A stretch of 12,536 bases of DNA from Phycisphaera sp. (GTDB lineage Bacteria; Planctomycetota; Phycisphaerae; Phycisphaerales; Phycisphaeraceae): contig JARFRI010000152.1 of the NCBI GenBank assembly GCA_029287335.1, positions 1 to 12,536 of the forward strand, read 5' to 3'. A program made the translations under genes and the position numbers. Position 1 is the first letter of the stretch, and each line of letters opens with the position of its first letter. Below, piece after piece: positions 1-6,831 of this stretch. The notes under the pieces are model-generated. The model ran no database searches. It saw only the letters and a list, made by a program, of their open reading frames with translations, and had not been told where the DNA came from.

Positions 1-394
1 CCCCGGTGTAGGGTGATTTCCCACTGCCGCCTCGGCCGCGCTCTCGGCGGACCTTGGCGCGCACCCGGTCGCCGTCCATTGCGTCGAACGTCTTGCCCGG
101 CGGGATGAACAGGTCGCCGTGCTCGGTCAGCTCGTCGGGGATGATAAAACCAAAGCCGCGCTCGTTGGAGCGGAACCGACCGATGAACTCATCGCCCACC
201 GGCGGCAGGCCGATCGCGCCGGCGCTGCCGGAGACCAGCTGGTCGTTCTTGAGTAGTTCCTCGACGGCTTTGACAAAGTCATCGCGCTGCTCGGCAGTGA
301 TGCCCAGATCGTCGGTCAACTGCCGCAGGTCGCGCGGCTCGTATCGTCGGTCAGAAAGGTGGTCCAGGATGCGTCTTGCAAATCGATCGGGCAT
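1..394 (-). CDS. rnr: Ribonuclease R, N-terminal fragment (runs off left edge)
   Basis: Reading the minus strand from the ATG at 394 gives 131 residues with no stop before the window edge. RNase R is a processive 3'-5' exoribonuclease (RNB family) that degrades structured RNA. Residues about 1-60 are charged and helical, as in the N-terminal winged-helix domain. Next comes FIGRFRSNERGFGFIIPDE at about 69-87, then HGDLFIPP and DGDRVRAKV. This is the first cold-shock (OB) domain of RNase R, with its RGFGF, DLFIPP and GDRV signatures. The catalytic RNB domain lies outside the window, so activity cannot be judged. The start has no clear SD; the bases just before it are CCCCACC. It is divergent from the YlbF-like gene across a 154-bp spacer. 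RNase II or another cold-shock-domain exonuclease is possible, but the N-terminal order fits RNase R best. Confidence 0.88.
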   Translation of the reverse strand, partial: MPDRFARRILDHLSDRRYEPRDLRQLTDDLGITAEQRDDFVKAVEELLKNDQLVSGSAGAIGLPPVGDEFIGRFRSNERGFGFIIPDELTEHGDLFIPPGKTFDAMDGDRVRAKVRRERGRGGSGKSPYTG

Positions 395-548
395 GGTGGG
401 GTATCGGGGTCGGGTCGGGAGGAACAGCGGCGGGCGCGATCGCGGGGATGGCGTGGTCTGTGCAACACATCGTGGCACGATCTCGATCGCCTGTCTCCCG
501 CGACCGGAGTATGCTAACGCCAAACCCTCCCTAACACCGGAAACCACC

Positions 549-944
549 ATGGCCAGCGAAAAAGACATCCTCGAACAAGCCACCAAGCTCGGCGAACTGA
601 TCGCAGAACACGACGCGGTTAAAAAGATGGAGTCGGCGACCAAGGCCTTCGAGGCCGACACCACCTCCCAGCGTGCCATGGCCGACTACCAACGCTTCGC
701 CCAGACCCTCCAGCAGAAGGCACAGTCCGGCGGGGCGATCGAAGTCGAAGACAAACGAAAGCTCGAAGAGCTCCAACAAGCCGTCATCACCAACCCGCTG
801 CTGGCCAACATGCAGCGCGCCGAGATGGACTACCTGGACCTGCTGCGCAAGGTGGACGGCGCGATCGTCGGCTCAGGCGGCCCGATGGCCGAGGCGATGC
901 AACAAGCCCCGCCGCAAGCCGGTCCGTCGATTCTGGGTGGGTAA
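549..944 (+). CDS. YlbF/YmcA family helical protein
   Basis: This is a 131-aa acidic, almost wholly helical protein. It begins MASEKDILEQATKLGEL and carries the spaced pattern of the Com_YlbF family: LG at 14-15, an amphipathic helix about 20-60, ELQQAVITNPLL at 74-85, and YLDLLRKVDGAI at 95-106. In Bacillus, YlbF, YmcA and YaaT form a complex that modulates RNase Y activity and developmental decisions; what the single homologue does in planctomycetes is not known. The tail after 107 is Gly/Pro/Gln-rich and looks disordered. I chose the ATG at 549 because the reading frame upstream of it (from 54) is antisense to the RNase R gene and has no YlbF character. The start lacks a strong SD (CCGGAAACCACC precedes it). 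It converges on the HEAT-like gene with a 17-bp gap holding only a 5-bp-arm hairpin. Its position beside an RNase gene suits an RNA-turnover role, but that is inference. Confidence 0.8.
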   Translation: MASEKDILEQATKLGELIAEHDAVKKMESATKAFEADTTSQRAMADYQRFAQTLQQKAQSGGAIEVEDKRKLEELQQAVITNPLLANMQRAEMDYLDLLRKVDGAIVGSGGPMAEAMQQAPPQAGPSILGG

Positions 945-961
945 GGCGTTACGCCCCGCAC

Positions 962-2059
962 TCACTCCGCCGCCGGCTTGATCGCCAACTCGCTGGGCTT
1001 GAGGCTAAACGGGGGTGCCGAGAGGATCGCTCGCCAACCCTCATTGATCTGGACTTCCAGATCGTCCCATCGGCCGTTGACGATCCATCCCTTGGCATCG
1101 TTGTGGGTGGCCGGTGGCGAGTTGGGGGCCTTCGCCGCGGCACTGACATTGGCCATGCCCTGCAGGCACAGGAACAACATCGTTTGGGCGCCCTTTTCCT
1201 GGTCCTGATCGATCCGATTGGCTTTGGAATGCTCGATGATCAACGCTGCGTAACGGAACATCGCGCGGTTGTAGCCCTTGATCGAACGCAGGTCCGGCGG
1301 GACCTCGCTGACCAGGACGTTGGTGAAGCTCTCCAGCACCGATCGCTCGGGGGCGTACGACAAATTCGGATTCGCCTCGTGCAACGGCACGCGCTGATTG
1401 AGGATCTCGATCAAGGCTTCGCGTGACAACGGCGTGTTGATCTTGACCAGCGCATCCAGCCCGGCTCGCACGACGATCGGGTGGGGCGGCTCTTTCTGCT
1501 CAATCAGCTTCTTGATCTGCGCGATGACGGCGTCGATCTTGGCCTGCTTGCCTCGGCCGTCGTTCGCCGCGATGCGTGCTTTCCACCACTGGGCCCGCTT
1601 GCCCAGCGCGGTTACTGCCCAGTGCTGAACCGCATCGTTCTTATCGGTGAGCCCCTTGTCGATCAGGGTCTTGGACGCGTCATCGACCATCGAGGCGAGG
1701 ATGATCATCGCATTCATCCGGACCAGCGGGCTTTCGTGATCGACCGCGGCGCTGATTCGGCTGCTGATCGAAGTGGACAGCGCTTCGAGATACGCCGCGC
1801 TGGGCTGGTTGGCACGGAACAGGCTCAGCAACTGTTCGCGGGCCTCGGTGATGTCTTGGGGCTTTGGCTCGTCTCGGGTCAGGTCGAAGATGAGCGGATC
1901 AACCATCGCGACGATGCGATCGTTCATGTCTTCGGTGATTTTGTCAGCTTCGACAATTTCCGTCGGCATGAACCGCTGGCCCAGCGCAGGCGTCGCCGCC
2001 AACAGCACGAGTAGCGAACAGGCAGCGGCCACGAGCGGTCGGGACAAGACATTAATCAC
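962..2059 (-). CDS. Exported HEAT-repeat-like protein of unknown function
   Basis: This is a 365-aa protein from a GTG start. The N-terminus has a hydrophobic core at about 8-22 and an ALG|Q signal-peptidase-like cleavage site near residue 27, so it is probably exported to the periplasm. The mature part is alpha-helical. Residues about 100-155 (SPLVRMNAMIILASMVDD, then KNDAVQHWAVTALGKRA) look like two HEAT/Armadillo-type helical repeats, and about 195-220 is a possible third. Such repeats usually mediate protein contacts; no catalytic motif is visible. I chose GTG 2059 because it gives a clean signal peptide and has GGAG at 2068-2071, 8 nt upstream. The longer frame to 2134 would start inside the predicted -10 box. 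An ATG at 2104 is an alternative but would place a Cys-rich stretch before the signal peptide. It is divergent from the aminopeptidase gene and shares its control region. The function is not recognised. Confidence 0.72.
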   Translation of the reverse strand: MINVLSRPLVAAACSLLVLLAATPALGQRFMPTEIVEADKITEDMNDRIVAMVDPLIFDLTRDEPKPQDITEAREQLLSLFRANQPSAAYLEALSTSISSRISAAVDHESPLVRMNAMIILASMVDDASKTLIDKGLTDKNDAVQHWAVTALGKRAQWWKARIAANDGRGKQAKIDAVIAQIKKLIEQKEPPHPIVVRAGLDALVKINTPLSREALIEILNQRVPLHEANPNLSYAPERSVLESFTNVLVSEVPPDLRSIKGYNRAMFRYAALIIEHSKANRIDQDQEKGAQTMLFLCLQGMANVSAAAKAPNSPPATHNDAKGWIVNGRWDDLEVQINEGWRAILSAPPFSLKPSELAIKPAAE

Positions 2060-2133
2060 AAGCAAAGCTCCACACAGGCAGGGCGGGGTCGAGCACCGGC
2101 ACATCGAGTCCACCGACCAGCGCTCACCCAACA

Positions 2134-2162
2134 AAAGTAACCGCCCGCAGCACCTAAGTCAA
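2134..2162 (-). promoter_or_regulatory. Predicted sigma70-type promoter for the HEAT-like gene
   Basis: On the minus strand, TTGACT (2162-2157, 5 of 6 to the -35 consensus) and TACTTT (2139-2134, 4 of 6 to the -10 consensus) are separated by exactly 17 bp. Transcription would begin near 2127, giving a leader of about 68 nt before GTG 2059. This supports that start over the ATG at 2134. It is a match by eye only. Confidence 0.5.
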
Positions 2163-2178
2163 CGTATTGCCTATTCCT

Positions 2179-2208
2179 ATGACAAGCCCAGGAGCCAAAA
2201 GCTATGAT
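2179..2208 (+). promoter_or_regulatory. Predicted sigma70-type promoter for the aminopeptidase gene
   Basis: ATGACA (2179-2184, 5 of 6) and TATGAT (2203-2208, 5 of 6) are separated by 18 bp. The predicted start site is near 2215, about 40 nt before ATG 2255. It lies back to back with the minus-strand promoter, the two -35 elements being about 16 bp apart, so one bound regulator could affect both genes. It is a match by eye only. Confidence 0.45.
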
Positions 2209-2254
2209 CCCACCTGATCAAAACCGCTAGAAACCACCCCTGAAAGTGCCGACC

Positions 2255-3754
2255 ATGTACCGATCGATCAAAGCCGCCTCCGCCTCCGCCAAACCCCAGG
2301 CCGCCGTCCTGCTGCTGCCCGCCGGGACCAAGGCCGCCGATGTCGCCCATTGCCCCGACGCCCCGGCACTCGAAGAACTGCTCAAGCAGCCCGACTGCGA
2401 ACTGTCCCCGGAATGGACCCGCACGCTCTACCACAGCGACGCCCCAGCCAAACGCACGATCGTCGTCGGGCTCGGCGAAACAGGCAAAATTGACGCGACA
2501 ACCCTCCGCCTGGCCGCCGCCAAGGCCCTGCGCGAGCTGGACGCTGGCAAACTCACCAGCGCGTCCGTCCACGCCGTGGGCCTGCCCGAGTCGCTCGACG
2601 GCCCAACCATCGGCCGAGCCATCGCAGACGGCATGTCACTCGCCAACTTCACCTTCGACGCCTACCACGGCAAGACCAAACGACCCGATAAGAGCAAACG
2701 CGAAAAGCCCCGCGATCTGGCCGTTGGCCTCGACTCGGCCCACCGCACCGGCTTTAAGCAGGGGCTCAAAGTCTCCGAGGGCGTCACCACCGCACGCACC
2801 CTCGCCTGCACCCCGCCCAACGTCGCCAACCCGAAATACATCGCCAACTACTGCAAGAACCTGGCCAAGAAGAGCAAGCTCAAGTGTACGGTCATCGACG
2901 CGCGGCGTGCAAAGGAACTGCACATGGGCGGCCTGCTCGCCGTCGGCGCCGGCGGCTCGACCCCGCCTTGCATGGTCATCCTCGAACACGCCCCCTCCGG
3001 CAAGACCAAAGACAAGCCGCTGCTGCTCGTAGGCAAGGGCGTCACCTTCGACACCGGCGGGTACTCACTCAAAGCCGACGGCGGCAAGGGCATGAAGTAC
3101 GACAAGTGCGGCGCGATGAACGTCATCGGCGCGATGCAAGCCATCTCAAACCTGAAGGTGAAGCGCCGCGTCGTCGGCATCATCGGCCTAGCCGAGAACA
3201 TGATCGACACCGACGCCTACCGCGTCGATGACATCATCACCTTCTGCAACGGCGTCACCTGCGAGATCACCAATACCGACGCCGAGGGCCGACTCGTCCT
3301 GGCCGACTGCCTGGCCTACGGCACGAAGACCTACAAGCCCGCGGCCGTGCTCGACTTCGCCACGCTCACCGGCGGCGTCGTCGTGGCGCTGGGTAAAAAG
3401 ATCGCCGGCGTCTGGTCCACCGACGACGCACTGCTCAACAAGCTCAAGACCGCGGGCCAAACCGTCGGCGAGCCGATCTGGCAACTGCCCCTGGACGACG
3501 ACTACCGCAAGATGATGCAGGCCAAGCACGCCGACCTGCACAACTCCGCACCCGTCCGCGAGGCCCACGGCACCCAGGGCGCCGCCTTCCTCAGCTACTT
3601 CGTCGGCACCGACGCTCCCAAGCAGATCCCCACCACCCCGTGGGTCCACGTCGACATCGCTGGCACCGCCAACACCGAAGACTGCACCCTCATGGAAAAA
3701 GGCCCCACCGGCTTCGGCGTCCGACTGGCCACGGAATTGGCCGCCACGCTCTAA
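2255..3754 (+). CDS. pepA: Leucyl aminopeptidase, peptidase family M17
   Basis: This 499-aa protein has the usual length for family M17, the cytosolic, hexameric, two-metal enzymes that remove N-terminal residues from peptides. Numbered from ATG 2255, the N-terminal macro-like domain covers about 1-165 and the catalytic domain about 165-499. The metal and catalytic residues are all present: K261 and D266 in VGKGVTFDTGG, K273 in SLK, D283 in MKYDKCG, and D342, E344 and R346 in the family signature NTDAEGRLVLA. Other family blocks are TLTGGVVVALG and WVHVDIAGTA. An in-frame GTG at 2246 would add three residues (MPT). I prefer ATG 2255, which is preceded by CCGACC and has no clear SD at either codon. 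A predicted promoter sits about 40 nt upstream. The gene is probably monocistronic, since 133 bp separate it from the HAD gene. The symbol follows the family name; substrate range is not predictable from the sequence. Confidence 0.95.
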   Translation: MYRSIKAASASAKPQAAVLLLPAGTKAADVAHCPDAPALEELLKQPDCELSPEWTRTLYHSDAPAKRTIVVGLGETGKIDATTLRLAAAKALRELDAGKLTSASVHAVGLPESLDGPTIGRAIADGMSLANFTFDAYHGKTKRPDKSKREKPRDLAVGLDSAHRTGFKQGLKVSEGVTTARTLACTPPNVANPKYIANYCKNLAKKSKLKCTVIDARRAKELHMGGLLAVGAGGSTPPCMVILEHAPSGKTKDKPLLLVGKGVTFDTGGYSLKADGGKGMKYDKCGAMNVIGAMQAISNLKVKRRVVGIIGLAENMIDTDAYRVDDIITFCNGVTCEITNTDAEGRLVLADCLAYGTKTYKPAAVLDFATLTGGVVVALGKKIAGVWSTDDALLNKLKTAGQTVGEPIWQLPLDDDYRKMMQAKHADLHNSAPVREAHGTQGAAFLSYFVGTDAPKQIPTTPWVHVDIAGTANTEDCTLMEKGPTGFGVRLATELAATL

Positions 3755-3873
3755 TCAGCCATCAATCGTGAGTTCTTTACGAATCAAGCTCATTGAGCCG
3801 ATGGTATTTGTTATGCTCTCCGACCCGTTGAAACGTCCTGGTTGTGCTGCTTCAACATCCTGATCCAATTCAT

Positions 3874-3878
3874 GGAGG
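3874..3878 (+). promoter_or_regulatory. Shine-Dalgarno GGAGG deciding the HAD-gene start
   Basis: GGAGG lies 9 nt upstream of GTG 3888. The competing in-frame ATG at 3921 has no SD (CCGCGACC precedes it), although it fits the usual HAD N-terminus and the ACC-ATG pattern of neighbouring genes. The site is the main reason for preferring the GTG. Confidence 0.45.
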
Positions 3879-3887
3879 AACCGATCA

Positions 3888-4625
3888 GTGCAAACCCTAT
3901 CACCCGCTTCAACCGCGACCATGCCTAAAGCCATCATCTTCGATTTCGACGGCGTCATCGTTGACTCCGAGCCGCTGCACTACCAGGCCTTCGTCCTCGT
4001 CGGTAAGTCCTTCAACTTCGAGTTCACCTGGCAGCAGTACCTGACCCAGTACATCGGCTTCGACGACCGCGACGCCTTCCGTTACATGCTGGCCCAGGCC
4101 ATCGAAGGCGGATACACGCCCGACATCACCGACCTGCAGAAGACCCTCAACGATCTGATCGAGAAGAAGCAGCGTGCCTTTGAGGCCATCGCCGAGACCG
4201 GCACCGCCGCGATCCTCGGCGCGGTCGAGCTCATCGAAGAGGCCGCCGACGCGGGCCTGCCCATCGCGATCGCCAGCGGCGCGACCCATGCCGACATCGA
4301 GCAGATGCTTCGGCTGCTCAAGATCCGCGACAAGTTCGACATCATCGTCGCCGCCGACGACGTCGAGCACAGCAAGCCCGACCCGACCACCTACGCGATG
4401 GCCTTTGAGAAACTCGCCGCGAAGTACCCCGACGCGAACCTCACGCCCCAGACAACCCTGGCTATCGAAGACACCGGCGCGGGACTCGCCTCGGCCATCG
4501 GTGCCGGACTGCAAACCCTTGGCCTGACAACGACCTCGCCACCCAAGGTGTTAGAAAAAGCCGGCCGTGTCGTCGAAGACCTCGCCGGCGTCACACTCAC
4601 GACGCTAAACAAGTGGTATGGGTGA
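3888..4625 (+). CDS. HAD-superfamily hydrolase, beta-phosphoglucomutase/CbbY-like
   Basis: This 245-aa HAD subfamily I protein has every catalytic motif. Motif I is DFDGVIVDSE (nucleophile D19, acid/base D21). A four-helix cap follows at about 28-105. Motif II is IAIASGATHAD with S130. Motif III is HSKPDP with K163. Motif IV is LAIEDTGAGL with E194 and D195. Such enzymes hydrolyse small phosphate esters or isomerise sugar phosphates through an aspartyl-phosphate. The VDSEPLH segment and the cap type resemble the beta-phosphoglucomutase and CbbY groups, but the substrate cannot be called. If translation starts at ATG 3921, the protein is 234 aa and begins MPKAIIFDFDG, the normal family N-terminus. 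GTG 3888 has a strong SD and adds MQTLSPASTAT. The gene is followed by the phosphohexomutase in the same direction, which would suit a sugar-phosphate role, though 162 bp of unusual spacer separates them. Confidence 0.87.
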   Translation: MQTLSPASTATMPKAIIFDFDGVIVDSEPLHYQAFVLVGKSFNFEFTWQQYLTQYIGFDDRDAFRYMLAQAIEGGYTPDITDLQKTLNDLIEKKQRAFEAIAETGTAAILGAVELIEEAADAGLPIAIASGATHADIEQMLRLLKIRDKFDIIVAADDVEHSKPDPTTYAMAFEKLAAKYPDANLTPQTTLAIEDTGAGLASAIGAGLQTLGLTTTSPPKVLEKAGRVVEDLAGVTLTTLNKWYG

Positions 4626-4785
4626 TCTATTTGGTGATTTTGCGATGTGGTGATTGCGTGAAGTCTTTTCAGATGCACATCAAATGAGCCGATCCCTGAA
4701 TGTTGCGTTATCGTTTTAGAATGTTCGCTAAGCAGGCAGAATATTCGCGACATACTTCGCCAAATCACCAAATCACAAGATCACC
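4621..4785. repeat. Spacer bounded by an imperfect inverted repeat
   Basis: The left arm is GGTGATCTATTTGGTGAT (4621-4638). Its reverse complement recurs at 4764-4785, identical at all 18 positions apart from a 4-bp insertion (CACA, between ATCACCAAAT and AGATCACC). The left arm spans the HAD stop codon (4623-4625), and the right arm ends 2 bp before the phosphohexomutase ATG. An extra GGTGAT lies at 4649-4654. The interior is clearly AT-richer than the flanking genes and contains phased direct repeats. It may be a small non-autonomous element, a large stem-loop in the intergenic RNA, or a control region. I see no target-site duplication. Confidence 0.5.
4698..4748. repeat. Three phased GAATRTT-type repeats
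   Basis: GAATGTTGCG (4698-4707), GAATGTTCGC (4719-4728) and GAATATTCGC (4739-4748) begin 21 and 20 bp apart, about two helical turns. The last two share 10 of 11 bases when the preceding A is included, and the last contains the palindrome GAATATTC. The spacing suits a cooperatively bound regulator upstream of the phosphohexomutase gene. I could not place a convincing -35/-10 pair here. Confidence 0.35.
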
Positions 4786-4787
4786 AA

Positions 4788-6167
4788 ATGAACGACGCCC
4801 CCCTAATGCTCTCCATCTCCGGCATGCGCGGCCTGGTCGGCAAGTCCCTGACCCCAACCGTCGCCGCACGCTTCGGCGCCGCCTTCGGCTCCTGGCTCTG
4901 GACCAACCGTCGGCCCGGTAACGACGAAACCAAACCGCCCACCGTCGCGCTCGGACGAGACTCGCGCCAGTCCGGCCCGATGATCGAAGCCGCCGTCGTC
5001 GCCGGCCTCGCCGCCACCGGCTGCCACGTCATCCGCGTCGGCATCATTTCCACACCGGGCGTCGCCGTCGCGATGGATCACTTCGAGGGCGACGGCGGCA
5101 TAGTCATCACCGCCAGCCACAACCCCTTCCCATGGAACGGCATCAAGCCCCTGCGACACGACGGCGTCGCGCCGCCGCCCGACCAGGTCAACGACATCAT
5201 CCGACGCTTCAACGATGACGACTTCAACTACGTCGAAACCCAAGACCTCGCCCGGATCGAAGACTTCCCCGCCGGCGATAAGCACCACGTCGACCGCGTC
5301 CTCGAACTGGTCGACGTCGACCTCATCAAGTCCGCCGAGCTCACCGCAACCGTCGACTCGGTCCACGGTGCCGGCGGCGACGAGGCCAAGCACCTGCTAC
5401 ACGCCCTGGGCGTCAAACTGCACCACCTCTACGCCGAGCCCACCGGCGACTTCCCGCACACGCCCGAACCCACCCGCGAAAACCTCACCGAACTCAGCGA
5501 ACAAACGCCCAAGCACAAAAGCGACGTCGGCTTCGCCCAAGACCCGGATGCCGACCGCCTGGCCATCGTCGATGAGACCGGCCACTACATCGGCGAGGAA
5601 TACACCCTGGCGCTCTGTGCCCTGCACAAACTGAGCAAAGACGAGTCGATCGCCGCCAACCTTTCGACAAGCCGAATGATCGACGACATCGCAGCCAACG
5701 TCGGCGCGACCGTGATCCGCACGCCCGTCGGCGAAGCCAACGTCACCCAGGGCATGCGCGACCACCACACCACCCTCGGCGGCGAAGGCAACGGCGGCAT
5801 CATCGACAACCGCGTCAGCCAGGTCCGCGACTCCATCCTCGGCATGGCCTACATCCTCGAACTCATCGCATCGCGCAAACAAAAACTCAGCGACATCGTC
5901 AAAGACATCCCCGCCTACGCCATCGTCAAAGACAAAGCCGACGTCGATCCTGCGGTGCTCGAAACGATGCTTGAAAAAATGCAGGCCGCCTTCGCCGACC
6001 AAAAGATCGACCTCCAAGACGGCGTCCGCATCGACTGGACCAACAAATGGGTCCACGTCCGCCCCTCCAACACCGAACCCATCATCCGCGTCATCGCCGA
6101 GGCGGGCGACGAATCGCAAGCCAAAGAACTCGTGCAACAAGTCCGCGATGTACTCGGGCTGTCATAA
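4788..6167 (+). CDS. glmM: Phosphoglucosamine/phosphomannomutase-type phosphohexomutase
   Basis: This 459-aa protein belongs to the alpha-D-phosphohexomutase superfamily and has all four domains. The phosphoserine loop is GIVITASHNPFPWNGIKP with S110. The Mg-binding loop is DPDADRLAIVD (D252, D254, D256). The sugar-binding loop is GGEGNGGII at 331-338. The C-terminal phosphate-binding loop is RPSNTEPIIR at 425-434. The family interconverts sugar 1- and 6-phosphates; glucosamine-phosphate mutation feeds UDP-GlcNAc for cell-envelope glycans. The sugar loop is not the GGEQSGH of typical bacterial GlmM nor the GGEMSGH of PMM/PGM; to my recollection GGE-x-NGG is nearer archaeal-type GlmM. The symbol is therefore a best guess, and phosphomannomutase or phosphoglucomutase is possible. 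ATG 4788 has no SD and follows an ATCACCAA repeat arm. The gene converges on the lipoprotein gene across a 23-bp perfect inverted repeat. Confidence 0.87.
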   Translation: MNDAPLMLSISGMRGLVGKSLTPTVAARFGAAFGSWLWTNRRPGNDETKPPTVALGRDSRQSGPMIEAAVVAGLAATGCHVIRVGIISTPGVAVAMDHFEGDGGIVITASHNPFPWNGIKPLRHDGVAPPPDQVNDIIRRFNDDDFNYVETQDLARIEDFPAGDKHHVDRVLELVDVDLIKSAELTATVDSVHGAGGDEAKHLLHALGVKLHHLYAEPTGDFPHTPEPTRENLTELSEQTPKHKSDVGFAQDPDADRLAIVDETGHYIGEEYTLALCALHKLSKDESIAANLSTSRMIDDIAANVGATVIRTPVGEANVTQGMRDHHTTLGGEGNGGIIDNRVSQVRDSILGMAYILELIASRKQKLSDIVKDIPAYAIVKDKADVDPAVLETMLEKMQAAFADQKIDLQDGVRIDWTNKWVHVRPSNTEPIIRVIAEAGDESQAKELVQQVRDVLGLS

Positions 6168-6173
6168 AGTAGC

Positions 6174-6237
6174 GTTAGCCGGCCCGCTTGCCGGGCCGAG
6201 GGAGCGCTCGCACAGCCCGGCAAGCGGGCCGGCTAAC
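6174..6237. terminator. Perfect 23-bp inverted repeat, likely bidirectional terminator or REP-like palindrome
   Basis: Arms 6174-6196 (starting GTTAGCCGGCCCGC) and 6215-6237 (ending GCGGGCCGGCTAAC) are exact reverse complements over 23 bp, around an 18-nt loop. The loop holds a second palindrome, GAGCGCTC (6202-6209). It begins 7 bp after the phosphohexomutase stop and ends 5 bp before the last base of the lipoprotein stop codon. Its place between convergent genes suits termination in both directions, but there is no T-tract on either side as a classical intrinsic terminator would have. The perfect match and nested palindrome suggest a dispersed REP-like family. Confidence 0.6.
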
Positions 6238-6241
6238 AACC

Positions 6242-6805
6242 TCACCAATCCGTCCGGATCTCCACCGGCTGGGGCTCGCCCTTGGGCAGCATCGGCTCGT
6301 CCGGCCAGGCCGGCTCGAACATCGCCGTCAGCACCGTGCGGAACGTCGGCAGATCGTTGTCCGCCGGGCCGATCTTCAAGGGCAACACATACGCCCGCGC
6401 GATCGGGTCCCAGTACTCGGCCTGCTGCTCCATCGTCGTCAGATCAAACGACCACCGAAAGCCGCGCTGCCGACCTTCCTTATCAAGAACAATCTGCCCG
6501 TTGCGATCCAGCACCCGAAGCTCCACCGCGAGCTTGCCCACATCCTTAATAGGCTCGTTGAACTGATCCAACAACTCGATCCGCGCCTCAAGCCGAAGCG
6601 CCTCGCGCTCCTTCACATACCGCGAGGCAGGATGAACGCGCACATCCGTCGCGCATAAAAACCACTTGGGCCACTGCTTGTCTTGCGCCGCCGCATCCTG
6701 GTCGACCCGCCGATCGTCGGGATTCACTTCCGTCCCCTTGGGCGCACAGGCGACCGGCAGAAGCAGTGCGATCAATAGGCTCAAACGTAAGATCGTCATG
6801 GGCAT
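6242..6805 (-). CDS. Small predicted lipoprotein, unknown function
   Basis: This is a 187-aa protein with a short basic N-terminus (MPMTILRLS), a hydrophobic stretch at 8-18 and the sequence LLPVAC, with C20 as probable lipid-attachment site. Proline at -3 makes the lipobox slightly atypical, so lipidation is likely but not certain. The mature part has alternating hydrophobic strands (LRLEARIELLDQFNEPIKDV, KLAVELRVLDRNGQI) suggesting a beta-sandwich, then a Trp/Tyr-rich segment. I see no catalytic motif and do not recognise a family. The frame stays open upstream, and a GTG (6835) and an ATG (6832) overlap the stop of the preceding gene (TGATG). They would add MVCCCYPQA-like residues, so I prefer ATG 6805; 6799 is also possible. 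The overlap suggests translational coupling to the holin-like gene, so it may be the last gene of the tail-like operon. It could also be an unrelated chromosomal gene at the element's edge. Confidence 0.7.
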   Translation of the reverse strand: MPMTILRLSLLIALLLPVACAPKGTEVNPDDRRVDQDAAAQDKQWPKWFLCATDVRVHPASRYVKEREALRLEARIELLDQFNEPIKDVGKLAVELRVLDRNGQIVLDKEGRQRGFRWSFDLTTMEQQAEYWDPIARAYVLPLKIGPADNDLPTFRTVLTAMFEPAWPDEPMLPKGEPQPVEIRTDW

Positions 6806-6831
6806 CGCTTGAGGATAACAGCAACAAACCA

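Noticed and set aside
54..548. Plus-strand open frame in phase with and upstream of the YlbF-like gene (Arg/Ser/Pro-rich)
   Set aside because: It is antisense to the RNase R fragment over most of its length and has shadow-frame composition. The YlbF homology begins at ATG 549.
1481..2014. 177-aa plus-strand open frame
   Set aside because: It lies antisense to the HEAT-like gene, which has a signal peptide, an SD and a promoter. The plus frame has no recognisable protein pattern.
3083..3124. MKYDKCGAMN variant near the M17 metal site, differing from the common KYDMxGAA
   Set aside because: The metal ligand Asp and the catalytic Lys/Arg are intact. Variation at these positions occurs within the family, so I do not take it as a sign of altered function.
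3827..3856. GTTGAA...TTCAAC 6-bp inverted repeat upstream of the HAD gene
   Set aside because: The arms are short with a long loop, there is no adjacent convincing promoter, and such a pair is expected by chance.
5397..6140. 247-aa minus-strand open frame rich in Asp, Val, Gly and Phe
   Set aside because: It is an antisense shadow of the phosphohexomutase, whose catalytic loops fix the coding strand.
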